From CADEEX01 sp964577955 (lineage in GTDB: Bacteria > Acidobacteriota > Vicinamibacteria > Vicinamibacterales > CAVVIG01): 64,000 bases of DNA. Position numbers and translations under genes: made by a program. The stretch spans positions 3,283 to 67,282 of the forward strand of contig CAZOAZ010000036.1 in the NCBI GenBank assembly GCA_964577955.1, in the 5' to 3' direction. Numbering within the stretch: position 1 is the stretch's first letter; each line of letters opens with the position of its first letter. Of the stretch, positions 1 to 9,008 are shown one piece after another. The notes under the pieces are model-generated. The model did no database searches. It saw only the letters and a program-made list of their open reading frames with translations, and was not told the DNA's origin.

Positions 1-1208
<1,208 letters not shown>

Positions 1209-1212
1209 GAGC

Positions 1213-1740
1213 TCACAATTCTTCGACGGCGACGCTGGCGTTCGTGTAGATGCAGATCTCGCCGGCAATCCGCATCGCGGTTTCGGCGATCTCGCGAGCG
1301 CCCAGGTCCGTGTTGGCGGCGAGCGCCTTGGCCGCCGCGAGCGCGTAGGGCCCGCCCGACCCGATCGCCACAATCCCGTCGTCGGGTTCGATCAGATCGC
1401 CGTTACCCGAGAGCAGGAACGTCGACGACTTGTCGAGCACGATGAGCATCGCCTCGAGGCGGCGCAGGGCGCGGTCGCTCCGCCAGTCCTTGGCGAGTTC
1501 CACGGCCGATCGTTCGAGGTTGCCGCGGTACTGTTCGAGCTTCGACTCGAACCGCGCGAACAGGGCGAACGAGTCGGCAGCCGACCCGGCGAACCCCGCC
1601 AGAATCCGGTCGTTGTACAACCGCCGGATTTTGCGGGCATTCTGCTTGACAATGGTCTGTCCCAGCGTGACCTGACCGTCGCCGGCCAGCACTGCGTGAT
1701 CGCGGTGCCGGACGGCTAGAATGGTGGTCGCGTGGAACAT
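1213..1740 (-). CDS. hslV: ATP-dependent protease subunit HslV (ClpQ)
   Basis: Threonine peptidase that forms the proteolytic double hexamer of the HslUV complex. The 175-residue product has the usual length. The start MFHATTILAVRH places the catalytic threonine at residue 5, so a four-residue propeptide (MFHA) must be removed. The motifs LAGDGQVTLG and SGNGDLIEPDDGIVAIGSGG, and the C-terminal IYTN, are typical. It is the first gene of an hslV-hslU operon. No Shine-Dalgarno precedes the ATG, and a promoter-like pair lies just upstream, so the mRNA may be nearly leaderless. Confidence 0.97.
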   Translation of the reverse strand: MFHATTILAVRHRDHAVLAGDGQVTLGQTIVKQNARKIRRLYNDRILAGFAGSAADSFALFARFESKLEQYRGNLERSAVELAKDWRSDRALRRLEAMLIVLDKSSTFLLSGNGDLIEPDDGIVAIGSGGPYALAAAKALAANTDLGAREIAETAMRIAGEICIYTNASVAVEEL

Positions 1741-1749
1741 GGGTTTCTG

Positions 1750-1779
1750 ACTGTATCGGCGCGGCGATCAGAGTGTCAA
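1750..1779 (-). promoter_or_regulatory. Putative sigma-70 promoter of hslV
   Basis: On the minus strand, a perfect TTGACA -35 (1779-1774) is followed 18 bases later by TACAGT (1755-1750, 4/6 match to TATAAT). The predicted transcription start, around 1743, is only about 3 bases before the hslV ATG. No CIRCE or clear heat-shock sigma element was seen. Confidence 0.5.
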
Positions 1780-1869
1780 GAAAACGGGACACAAACAGGA
1801 ATTCAAGCGTTCTGGCGGTCGAGTCTGCTGGCAAACAGGTTGCTACGTGAGGGGTCGGGAGCAAGGACC

Positions 1870-2559
1870 ATGAATCGAACCAGCACCGTCGTCGCGGCAA
1901 TCGCGGCCGTTCTCGTGGCTGCACCGCTTTCCATAACGGCACAGAGTCCCGACCGCGCCGGCGCGCGCCTGGGCAGCCGGACGGCCAAGCCTGACGTGTC
2001 TGCGGCGTTGCAAAAGGGCGGCGGCAAGTCGGGCGGTGGGAAATCGGGTTCGTCGTCCGGGTCCGGCAAGAGTTCCGGCGGCAGCGTGAAGTCCGGATCC
2101 TCGTCAAAGTCCGGCACGGTCAACGGACGCAGCGCCAAGACACGGAACTCGTACGTCATCAAATCGCGTCCGGTGTGGAAATCGCGGCAGGTGATTGTCG
2201 TCAACCGCCGCTACTACGGCGGCTACTATCCGTGGGGATATAGCGGCATCGGCTTCGGCGCCTACTACGGCGGGTACTATGACCCGTGGTGGTACGACGG
2301 CTACGACGAAGACTACGGAGCCGGCTACGACGGATCGCTGCGGCTCAAGGTCACGCCCCGCGAGGCGGCGGTCTACGTGGACGGCTATCTGGCTGGCAAC
2401 GTCGACGACTTCGACGGCGTGCTGCAGCGGCTGCATCTCGACTCGGGCCCGCACCGCATCGAGGTCCGTCTCGACGGCTACGAGCCGCTGGATTTCGAAG
2501 TCAAGATCACGCCGGACGATACCGTCACGTATTCGGCGGACCTGAAGAAACTTCCGTAG
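1870..2559 (+). CDS. Secreted PEGA-domain protein with Gly/Ser/Lys and Tyr/Gly-rich regions
   Basis: A 229-residue exported protein of unknown role. The chosen ATG at 1870 follows an AAGGA-like ribosome site and gives a clean signal peptide (MNRTSTVVAAIAAVLVAAPL, then SITAQ). Residues about 50-90 are a Gly/Ser/Lys-rich low-complexity linker. Residues about 115-150 are rich in Tyr and Gly (YYGGYYPWGYSGIGFGAYYG). The C-terminal 70 residues form a PEGA domain (LRLKVTPREAAVYVDGYLAG, then HRIEVRLDGYEPLDFEVKI), a beta-rich module common on surface proteins. The frame stays open further upstream (to 1732), but that would bury the signal peptide. Its 3' end overlaps the convergent permease gene by 35 bases. 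Confidence 0.85.
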   Translation: MNRTSTVVAAIAAVLVAAPLSITAQSPDRAGARLGSRTAKPDVSAALQKGGGKSGGGKSGSSSGSGKSSGGSVKSGSSSKSGTVNGRSAKTRNSYVIKSRPVWKSRQVIVVNRRYYGGYYPWGYSGIGFGAYYGGYYDPWWYDGYDEDYGAGYDGSLRLKVTPREAAVYVDGYLAGNVDDFDGVLQRLHLDSGPHRIEVRLDGYEPLDFEVKITPDDTVTYSADLKKLP

Positions 2560-3925
2560 GCGTCACGGCTCTCTTTCGCCGCGACAGCCACCCGTAGACT
2601 GGCACACCGGCGGCGATGATCGCGAGGCCCGCGAACGCGGGCTTCGGGTTTCGCCACATCTCGTTGCCCGCGACCAGCACGCCGGCCGTGACGAACGCGA
2701 TCGGCGCCCATGGATATCCCCAGGCCTTGAACGGCAGCGGACGGTGACCCTGGCGGCGCCGTAACACGAAGATCGACCCAACCGCCGCGGACGAAAAGAG
2801 AATCAACGCAAAGCCGGTGTAGCTCACCAGCTGCGCCAGCGAGCCGCACAGCACCAGCACCGCACTCCACGCCGCCTGCGCCAGAATCGCGCTCGTCGGG
2901 GCGTGGAATCGCGGATGCACCCGGGCCGCCGGCCCGACAAACAGCCCGTCGCGTGCCATTGCGAAGTAGACGCGCGGCCCGGCCAGGATCATCGCGGAGA
3001 TGCTGGCCGCGATCGACACGATCGTGAACGCCGCGGTGATGCGGCCCATCGCCCCGCCGAACAGCCGTTCAGCGACCGAATCGATCAGCGTCCCGGAGAC
3101 CGCACTCAGCCCCGCGGTCGACAGAGCCCAGACATAGAGGGCGTTCAGAGCGAGATAGATCGCCACGACGATCGCCGTGCCGACGCCGAGGGACAGCGGA
3201 ACATTGCGCTCGGGATTGCGGACTTCCTCGGCGACGTACGAGGCGGCGTTCCAGCCCGAGTAGGCAAACATCACCGGAACGAGGGCGAGCAGGAATCCCG
3301 TCGGGTGGACCGCCCCGGCGTTCTCCCAGGCCGAGGCGTTGCCGTCGCCGATCGAAAAGCCGACCGCGACGAAGGCGACCAGCGCCAGCGTCTTCGCGGC
3401 GGCGAGCGTGTTCTGAACCAGGCGTCCGGGACCAAGCCCACGGAAGTGCACCAGCGTCAGCAGGCCGATGACCGCCAGCGCGACGAGACTTTTGGGTGTG
3501 ACGATCAGAGGAACGAACGGCAGCGCCAGCGTCGCGAGAATCGTCCCGTCTCCGGCCACCGGAACGAAGCGGCCAAGGTACTCCGCAAGGGCGATGGCGC
3601 TCGCGGCGATGGCGCCTGAAAACCCCGCGACAAACGACGTCCAGCCGGACAGGAAACCCGCCAGCGGTCCGAACGCCTCGCGGAGGTAGACGTATTCGCC
3701 GCCGGCTTTCGGCCGCACCGCAGCCAGTTCGGCGTACGCCATCGCCCCGGCCAGCGCAAAGGCGCCGCCGGCGAGCCAGACCAGCAGAATGCCGTTCGGA
3801 TCAGGCACCAGCCGGGCGACGAGGATCGGGACGAAGAAGATCCCGCCGCCGATGACGTTGGAAATGACGATGGCCGCGGCGTCGACCGCACCGAGTCGGC
3901 GCTCGAGCGAGGCAGGCGCGCTCAC
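2525..3925 (-). CDS. APC-superfamily amino acid permease
   Basis: A 466-residue integral membrane protein with about 12 predicted hydrophobic segments. The first segment carries the family motif AAAIVISNVIGGGIFFVP and is followed by GAMAYAELAAVRPKAGGEYV, both characteristic of amino acid/polyamine/organocation transporters. The substrate cannot be told from the sequence. The start is GTG at 3925, four bases after the stop of the upstream lipoprotein gene, so it is probably the last gene of the ECF sigma-factor operon that begins at 6656. Its C-terminal tail overlaps the convergent PEGA gene. Confidence 0.9.
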   Translation of the reverse strand: MSAPASLERRLGAVDAAAIVISNVIGGGIFFVPILVARLVPDPNGILLVWLAGGAFALAGAMAYAELAAVRPKAGGEYVYLREAFGPLAGFLSGWTSFVAGFSGAIAASAIALAEYLGRFVPVAGDGTILATLALPFVPLIVTPKSLVALAVIGLLTLVHFRGLGPGRLVQNTLAAAKTLALVAFVAVGFSIGDGNASAWENAGAVHPTGFLLALVPVMFAYSGWNAASYVAEEVRNPERNVPLSLGVGTAIVVAIYLALNALYVWALSTAGLSAVSGTLIDSVAERLFGGAMGRITAAFTIVSIAASISAMILAGPRVYFAMARDGLFVGPAARVHPRFHAPTSAILAQAAWSAVLVLCGSLAQLVSYTGFALILFSSAAVGSIFVLRRRQGHRPLPFKAWGYPWAPIAFVTAGVLVAGNEMWRNPKPAFAGLAIIAAGVPVYGWLSRRKRAVTPTEVSSGPPNT

Positions 3926-3929
3926 CCGG

Positions 3930-4412
3930 CTACTGATTGATCACGCGACGTTCGACGGGATACTCACCGACCAACTGCCACTGGGTCGATTCGTACTTCG
4001 CGAAGATCTGGACCTTGGCGTCGACAAACTGCGTGTTCGCCAGCATCTGCTGCCGCGGCTCGGTGCCGGTATAGCCGAACTGCGATTTCGCGGTCTGCGT
4101 GTCCGACGTGGCGCCGGAGGCGAGGCCGTCGCTGCCCGCGATGCGCAGAAACGCGCCGCCCAGTTCGCTCTCTTCACCGGCGCGGCGGAAGATGACGTTC
4201 GCCTGCAGCGTGCCGAGGCTGTGTTCGGACACGTTCTTGAACTTGAACGTGACCGTCGGCACGAGTTTGTTCTGGCCGCTGACCACGCCCGCGTCCCACC
4301 AGCCGGTCGAGACGTCGACGGTCTGCAATCCAGTCTTCAGATCGACTGTGGGTCCGCAGCCGGCGGCGGTGAGGGCGAGAACGGCGATGAGCGAGAGGAA
4401 TGCGGTGCGCAT
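3930..4412 (-). CDS. Predicted lipoprotein with a beta-sandwich-like domain
   Basis: A 160-residue protein with a short signal peptide and a lipobox, LTAAGC, so the mature N-terminus would be a lipidated Cys at about residue 19. The body (TVTFKFKNVSEHSLGTLQAN, then FGYTGTEP) resembles small immunoglobulin-like envelope domains of the FxLYD kind, but the family is not certain. It lies 28 bases after the upstream secreted-protein gene and 4 bases before the permease gene, as part of a five-gene minus-strand operon headed by an ECF sigma factor. Function unknown. Confidence 0.8.
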   Translation of the reverse strand: MRTAFLSLIAVLALTAAGCGPTVDLKTGLQTVDVSTGWWDAGVVSGQNKLVPTVTFKFKNVSEHSLGTLQANVIFRRAGEESELGGAFLRIAGSDGLASGATSDTQTAKSQFGYTGTEPRQQMLANTQFVDAKVQIFAKYESTQWQLVGEYPVERRVINQ

Positions 4413-4440
4413 GGGCGTATTTTACGCCCGGAGCGCGACG

Positions 4441-5229
4441 TCAGAAGACGCGAATCTCGACGCGCGCCCGGGCCTCTTCGCGCGTGATCTGTCCGCCTAG
4501 AAACGCTGCCAGGTCGGCGCCGCGCACGCTGATGACCACCGTGCGCGAGTCGGCGTCGGCCGGCGCCAGGCGCGGCCGATCGTCGCTGCCGCGCGCGGCG
4601 ACGGTCAGGAACTCGGAGGACGAGAGCCCCAGGCCGCGGCTGTGCTCGAGCATGGCGTCGATGAGCGCGTTGCGGATCTCGGTCCGATACGCTTCGCGAA
4701 TGTCGTCCAGGCTCGTGTAGACCGGGGGCACTTCCGCGGGACGCGCGCCGGTGGCGGTTCCTCCGGCGGTTGATTCCGCGGTCATCGTGGCCGCCGCCGG
4801 CACCGCGGCGACTTGCAGTTCGAGCCGTTTGAGCGCCTGCTGCGCCTCTGGATTGTTCGCGGCATTCACGAACGTCCGGAGCGTGCGCAGCGCGTTGTCG
4901 GCCCCGAGGTTGTTCTGGTTGAGCGTCATGAACGTCCAGGGCAGCGTCCCCGACAGCGGCGGCACTTCGACATCGAAGAACACGCCGTAGTTGTCGAGCC
5001 GGAAGCCGCGCGCCCGGGCGTTTTCACTGAGCAGCATGTCCGCCGGCATCATCGCCTGCAGGCGATCGCGAATGATCGTCGCGCCGTGTTCGACCGCGCC
5101 TTCGAGCAGCCGTTCCATCTGGCCGATCTGATAGCGCGATTCCTTGAGCCGGACGGTGTCGGACTGTGCGCTCGCCACGCTGGCGGCGAGCACGGTGAAC
5201 GCGGCGGCACTCGCGATGACTCGAGACAT
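4441..5229 (-). CDS. Secreted hypothetical protein in ECF sigma-factor operon
   Basis: I do not recognise a family. The 262-residue product from ATG 5229 begins MSRVIASAAAFTVLAASVAS with a cleavable signal (AQSD), and AAGGATC lies just upstream of this ATG. An in-frame GTG at 5247 would add six residues and is less likely. The mature protein contains a conserved-looking segment GVFFDVEVPPLSGTLPWTFM, an Ala/Thr-rich linker (residues about 150-170) and a helical C-terminus. It lies between the anti-sigma gene and a lipoprotein gene on the same strand and is probably periplasmic. It may be part of the response controlled by, or the sensing branch of, the sigma factor. Confidence 0.75.
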   Translation of the reverse strand: MSRVIASAAAFTVLAASVASAQSDTVRLKESRYQIGQMERLLEGAVEHGATIIRDRLQAMMPADMLLSENARARGFRLDNYGVFFDVEVPPLSGTLPWTFMTLNQNNLGADNALRTLRTFVNAANNPEAQQALKRLELQVAAVPAAATMTAESTAGGTATGARPAEVPPVYTSLDDIREAYRTEIRNALIDAMLEHSRGLGLSSSEFLTVAARGSDDRPRLAPADADSRTVVISVRGADLAAFLGGQITREEARARVEIRVF

Positions 5230-5307
5230 GATCCTTGGCCTCTTCACTGTCTTCCTCGGCTGGCTGCTTCCGCTCTCTTCTTTCGCTTCGCTCGGACGCC
5301 GTTCGGG

Positions 5308-6063
5308 CTATCGCTGCTGCGAGACCTGCTGCGCGAGCGCGTTCATCTGACGCTGCGTGCGCATCACTTCGATCCCCGACTGTCCCAGGCTGCGATCGAT
5401 CTTCACGAGATCGGCCTGACGCTGCAGCTGGATGTCGCGGACGGTCTCGCCCAGGCGCAGCGCGAGTTCGCGCTGCTGGCGCTGCTCGCTTTCGACCACG
5501 AGCGCGCGCACGCGGCGGAGCGTCCCTTCGGTGTCGGTCGCCGCGACCTGTACGGCGGCCGGACGTGCGTCAATCGCGCGCTGCAGTTTCGCTTCGAGCG
5601 CCGCCAGATCCTGCGCCGAGACGGGCGCCGCGATCGGCGCGGCCACGGCCGGCGCTGCCGTTGCGACCACGGCCTCCTGATGACGCCAGCCGGTGTTGAT
5701 CGAGAGACCATCGGCGCCGTAGCGGACCTCGAGGTTGGCCGCGCCAAGCCCGATGCCGAGGAGCACGACCGCCGCGGCGGCCTGCATCCACACCGGCACG
5801 GCATCGAGTCCGCGCCGCCGCACGGGCACCGGCGTGACGACCGGTTCGGCCGCGATCGAACGGACACCGTAATCGGGCGGACTCCAGCGCGACATCTCGC
5901 TCCGGACATCGCCGAGCGCGGTGACCTCCGACCGGCAGAGCGCGCACGAGACCATATGGCGCTCGAACGCCGCGCGATCGTCGGCGGCAATATCGTCGTA
6001 GAGATACGCGACGACGATTTCGCCGCGCGTGCCTGCATAGCTACAGAAATTCTCAGTCATCAT
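5308..6063 (-). CDS. Membrane anti-sigma factor with zinc-finger (ZAS) domain
   Basis: A 251-residue partner of the adjacent ECF sigma factor. The cytoplasmic N-terminus carries the ZAS zinc motif H36-x3-C40-x2-C43 within FERHMVSCALCRSE. A single transmembrane segment lies at about residues 88-110 (VPVWMQAAAAVVLLGIGLGA), and a long Ala/Gln/Arg-rich periplasmic region predicted to be helical or coiled coil (residues about 150-250) follows. The start at 6063 is the first of two adjacent ATGs and lies two bases after the TGA of the sigma gene, a translational-coupling arrangement typical of sigma/anti-sigma pairs. Confidence 0.9.
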   Translation of the reverse strand: MMTENFCSYAGTRGEIVVAYLYDDIAADDRAAFERHMVSCALCRSEVTALGDVRSEMSRWSPPDYGVRSIAAEPVVTPVPVRRRGLDAVPVWMQAAAAVVLLGIGLGAANLEVRYGADGLSINTGWRHQEAVVATAAPAVAAPIAAPVSAQDLAALEAKLQRAIDARPAAVQVAATDTEGTLRRVRALVVESEQRQQRELALRLGETVRDIQLQRQADLVKIDRSLGQSGIEVMRTQRQMNALAQQVSQQR

Positions 6064-6065
6064 GC

Positions 6066-6656
6066 TCACGCTACTCGTCCGGCACTCCGCGCCAGTTCGC
6101 GGCGCAGCACCGACAGTCCCTGATACACACGCGTCTTTACAGTACTCAGCGGGCAACCCGCCAGATCGGCGATCTCCTGAAACGTCAGCCCGTGATATTC
6201 CTTCAGCACGATGGCCGTCCGCTGCTCTTCCGGCAAGCTGGCCATGGCGCGCTCGACGCGCCGCGTCATGTCCTTGCGAACGACCAGATCCTCGATCGAC
6301 TCAGACGGTTCGGTCGCCGCCGCGAGGTCGAGAAGATCGGTCTCTTCCGGCGCCTGCACAACCGGCGCTCGCCGCTCGCGGCGCATCCAGTCGCGGCACA
6401 AGTTGAGCGCGATGCGATACAGCCAGGACGAGAACTTGGCCTGGCCGCGGAAGGCGGGCAAGGCGCGGAACGCGCGCAGAAAGGTTTCCTGGCACACATC
6501 GCGCGCGTCTTCTTCGCGGCCAATCGTGCGATAGGCCAGGGCGTAGATCGGACGTTCCCAGCGTCGAATCAGCTGGTTGAAGCTTTCCGAGTCGCCGCCC
6601 ATGGAGCGGGCCACGAGCTCCTCGTCGGTCCACGAGATGTGAGCCTGGGGGATCAT
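6066..6656 (-). CDS. ECF (RpoE-like) RNA polymerase sigma factor
   Basis: A 196-residue extracytoplasmic-function sigma factor. Region 2 (FNQLIRRWERPIYALAYRTI, then ARDVCQETFLRAFRALPAF) and region 4 (LPEEQRTAIVLKEYHGLTFQ, then EIADLAGCPLSTVKTRVYQG) are both present and complete, separated by an acidic linker. It is the promoter-proximal gene of the run sigma, anti-sigma, secreted protein, lipoprotein, permease (6656 to 2525). It probably reads a membrane or periplasmic signal relayed by the ZAS anti-sigma factor. The target promoters cannot be deduced here. Confidence 0.94.
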   Translation of the reverse strand: MIPQAHISWTDEELVARSMGGDSESFNQLIRRWERPIYALAYRTIGREEDARDVCQETFLRAFRALPAFRGQAKFSSWLYRIALNLCRDWMRRERRAPVVQAPEETDLLDLAAATEPSESIEDLVVRKDMTRRVERAMASLPEEQRTAIVLKEYHGLTFQEIADLAGCPLSTVKTRVYQGLSVLRRELARSAGRVA

Positions 6657-6785
6657 CCTGTTCTTCGTTAGACGGCCGAACCCGCTCGATGGCCGGGTGC
6701 GCCCGATCTAATCGGGATCGTAGCACTGGTGACAGCAAGTGATTCTCCAGTAAAGATTTAAGATAGAATTTCGGGTGCGCCTCCC

Positions 6786-8129
6786 ATGGCCCGACATCGT
6801 TCCACCCGCCGCCTGACCCGCCCTTCGGCGTCGGAGGCCGAGACCGCACTGCCGCTCGTCTCGCTCCTGGCCGAAACCGAGCGCCTGACCGACGTCCTGG
6901 CCCAGCTGCACCAGCGCACGCTCGAAGACACCGGAGGCCGTTCCAGTCTCCTGTTCGAACACAACCCGCGCACCGGCGTGCTTCAGGCGACGTCGGGGTT
7001 CGCGGTCGACACCCTGCAGACCGACCCGTGGCCCGGCGACGATGAGGACCGGCTGCTCCCGGAGATCTTCGCGGGCGGTGTGCCGATGCTGGTGGCCGAT
7101 CTCGAGCGTCAGCTGCCTGAGCTCGCACTGCTCCTGGCGGCGCGATCGGCCCTGTTGATTCCCTTGCTCCGGCGCGGGGAGCCGGTCGGGCTCGTCACCG
7201 TCGGATTCGCCGACGCGCCTGACGCAGCGGATCTTGGCGATCTCGGCGATCTCCAGCAGGCGTTTCTCGTCACGCTCGAACTGTTTCGCCTGCGCGACAA
7301 CGAACGGCTGCACCACGAAACGCGGGACTTGATCGACACCTTCAGCGCCACGCTCACCGCCAGCGCCAGCCTCGAGGCGGGCCTGGCGCAGTTCTGTGTC
7401 GGCGCGACGCAATTGTTCGCCGCCGATCGGGCGTCGGTCTGGATTCACGATCGCCGGTCGCGCCAGCTGCGGCTGCAGGCGACCTCCGACCCCAGCGCGG
7501 CAAGCGACGTACCGATGAGCGTCGACGATCCGTACGCGCCGGCGGCCATCGCTCTGCGCAACCTGCGCGCCGAACTCTCAGCCGGTTCGGTCGAGGGCGA
7601 ACTCGACACCGTCACCGTCCCGCTGCGCGGCCGGCGGCGGGCGCTCGGCACGCTGGTCTTTGACGGCGTCCGCATCGAGCCGGGCGGCGAGCTCGACGTC
7701 CTCGATCGCGCCGACGAAGTCGGCCGCGAACTCTCGAGCGCCATCGACACGATGCAGCTGCTCGATGAGGTCATCCGGGCGCGGCACGCCGTGGACACGG
7801 CGTTCAACACGCTCGGTCACATGCTGGTCGTCATCGACCGCGCCGGGCGCATCATCCACTCCAACGATCGCTTTGCGGCGCGCGCCGGCCTGGCGCGGGA
7901 ACAGTTGGCCGATCGGCTCCTGTCCGAAGTGGCGGGATCGGAGCTGGCATCGTGGGTCACTACCGTCGAGGTGGCTGAAAGCGGCGGTGAGCACCGACGC
8001 ATGGTTGACCAAAGGCTTGGCGGACCGCTGGATGTGACGGTGACCCTGCTCCGAGGACCGGGCGGACCGGTCGGTCGCGTGGTGATCGCGCGCGATGGAG
8101 GGGGCCAACCGGAGACCAAACGGAACTGA
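6786..8129 (+). CDS. GAF-GAF-PAS domain sensory protein without an output domain
   Basis: A 447-residue cytoplasmic protein. Residues about 25-170 and about 185-330 look like two GAF domains (for example ARSALLIPLLRRGEPVGLVT, then GATQLFAADRASVWIHDRRS). Residues about 335-435 form a PAS-like domain (GHMLVVIDRAGRIIHSNDRF). No histidine kinase, GGDEF, EAL or DNA-binding module is present, so it probably works through a partner. The HTH-receiver gene 79 bases downstream on the same strand is the obvious candidate. The start ATG 6786 fits the only long frame; upstream, a TAGAAT hexamer near 6765 may be a -10 element. Confidence 0.8.
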   Translation: MARHRSTRRLTRPSASEAETALPLVSLLAETERLTDVLAQLHQRTLEDTGGRSSLLFEHNPRTGVLQATSGFAVDTLQTDPWPGDDEDRLLPEIFAGGVPMLVADLERQLPELALLLAARSALLIPLLRRGEPVGLVTVGFADAPDAADLGDLGDLQQAFLVTLELFRLRDNERLHHETRDLIDTFSATLTASASLEAGLAQFCVGATQLFAADRASVWIHDRRSRQLRLQATSDPSAASDVPMSVDDPYAPAAIALRNLRAELSAGSVEGELDTVTVPLRGRRRALGTLVFDGVRIEPGGELDVLDRADEVGRELSSAIDTMQLLDEVIRARHAVDTAFNTLGHMLVVIDRAGRIIHSNDRFAARAGLAREQLADRLLSEVAGSELASWVTTVEVAESGGEHRRMVDQRLGGPLDVTVTLLRGPGGPVGRVVIARDGGGQPETKRN

Positions 8130-8208
8130 GTTGAACCATTAACGGCCATGCGCAGTAAACGGCGTCCGGCCCCGATAAATCGTGCGACACTATGCGCGGA
8201 GTACGGCC

Positions 8209-8808
8209 ATGATTGACGAAACCTTTCTGACAACTGAGGAAGTCCTGGAGTATCTCCAGGTCAATCTCCGCACGGTATACCGGCTCATCAAGGCCGGAAA
8301 GATCCCCGCCGTGCGCGTCGGACGTCAGTGGCGGTTCCGCAAGAGCGACATCGACATGTGGCTCGACAATCAGCGGCCGCGCGCCGGCGCGGCGCGCCCG
8401 GCCGCCCCCGCCGCCGCTCCGCAACCTCGGGCCCACGCCGACGGCGAGCGGCCGCGCGTCCTGGTCGTCGACGACGAGGCGAGCATCCGGGATCTGCTGG
8501 CGAAGACCCTCGCGCTGGCCGAGTACGACGTGGACGTCTCGCCCGACGGCCGCTCGGCGCTCGAGCGGATGCGGATGCAGCCGTACGATCTCCTGATCGC
8601 GGATCTGAAGATGCCGGGAATGGATGGGCTCACGGTCATCCGCGAAGCCAAACGGTTCCGCGCCAATCTGCCGGTAATCATCATCACCGGCTTCTCCACC
8701 GAATCGAGCGCGATCGAAGCCGTCAACCTCGGCGTCGCCGGCTACCTGACCAAGCCCTTCCGCGTGCCCCAGGTCCTGGCCGCCGCCGCCCGCGCGCTCG
8801 GCGAATGA
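8209..8808 (+). CDS. Excisionase-type HTH plus response-regulator receiver protein
   Basis: A 199-residue two-domain protein in unusual order. Residues 5-55 form a MerR/excisionase-like winged helix (FLTTEEVLEYLQVNLRTVYR, then VRVGRQWRFRKSDIDMWL). A Pro/Ala linker (58-78) leads to a CheY-like receiver (82-199) with DDE at 88-90, phospho-acceptor Asp132 (LLIADLKMPGMDG), TGF and the switch Lys in YLTKPF. The ATG at 8209 is preferred over GTG 8182 because GGAG lies 7 bases upstream. No kinase is encoded next to it, although the GAF/PAS gene just upstream may supply the signal. Palindromic repeats begin 10 bases after the stop. Confidence 0.88.
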   Translation: MIDETFLTTEEVLEYLQVNLRTVYRLIKAGKIPAVRVGRQWRFRKSDIDMWLDNQRPRAGAARPAAPAAAPQPRAHADGERPRVLVVDDEASIRDLLAKTLALAEYDVDVSPDGRSALERMRMQPYDLLIADLKMPGMDGLTVIREAKRFRANLPVIIITGFSTESSAIEAVNLGVAGYLTKPFRVPQVLAAAARALGE

Positions 8809-8817
8809 CGGCGATCA

Positions 8818-8994
8818 GGTGTCAGACACGTGTCTGACACCGTGTCCGACCCCGACTTGTGATCGACAGCGATTGCACCCCAAAATCTAGTAGCGGCAGC
8901 ACACACCGGCAGCAAAAACGAGCAACCGCGCCACGGTTGCTCGTGAAAAAACTGACACGGTGTCAGACGTGGTGTCAGACACGTGTCTGACCCC
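8818..8994. repeat. Pair of 24-bp palindromes bounding a hairpin-bearing intergenic element
   Basis: A perfect 24-base palindrome with half-site GGTGTCAGACAC occupies 8818-8841. A second copy with one mismatch is at 8971-8994, and an extra half-site lies at 8959-8970. Between them, 8919-8928 and 8934-8943 form a perfect 10-bp stem (CGAGCAACCG) with a 5-base loop. On the minus strand this stem is followed by TTTTT (8918-8914), as in an intrinsic terminator, yet no minus-strand gene lies nearby. This looks like a small REP/MITE-type element rather than a gene. Confidence 0.8.
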
Positions 8995-9008
8995 GGTTAA
9001 CCCCATCC

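Noticed and set aside
2104..2454. Minus-strand ORF opposite the PEGA gene
   Set aside because: A high-GC shadow frame with no family features, no ribosome site and an Arg/Val-rich composition typical of antisense frames.
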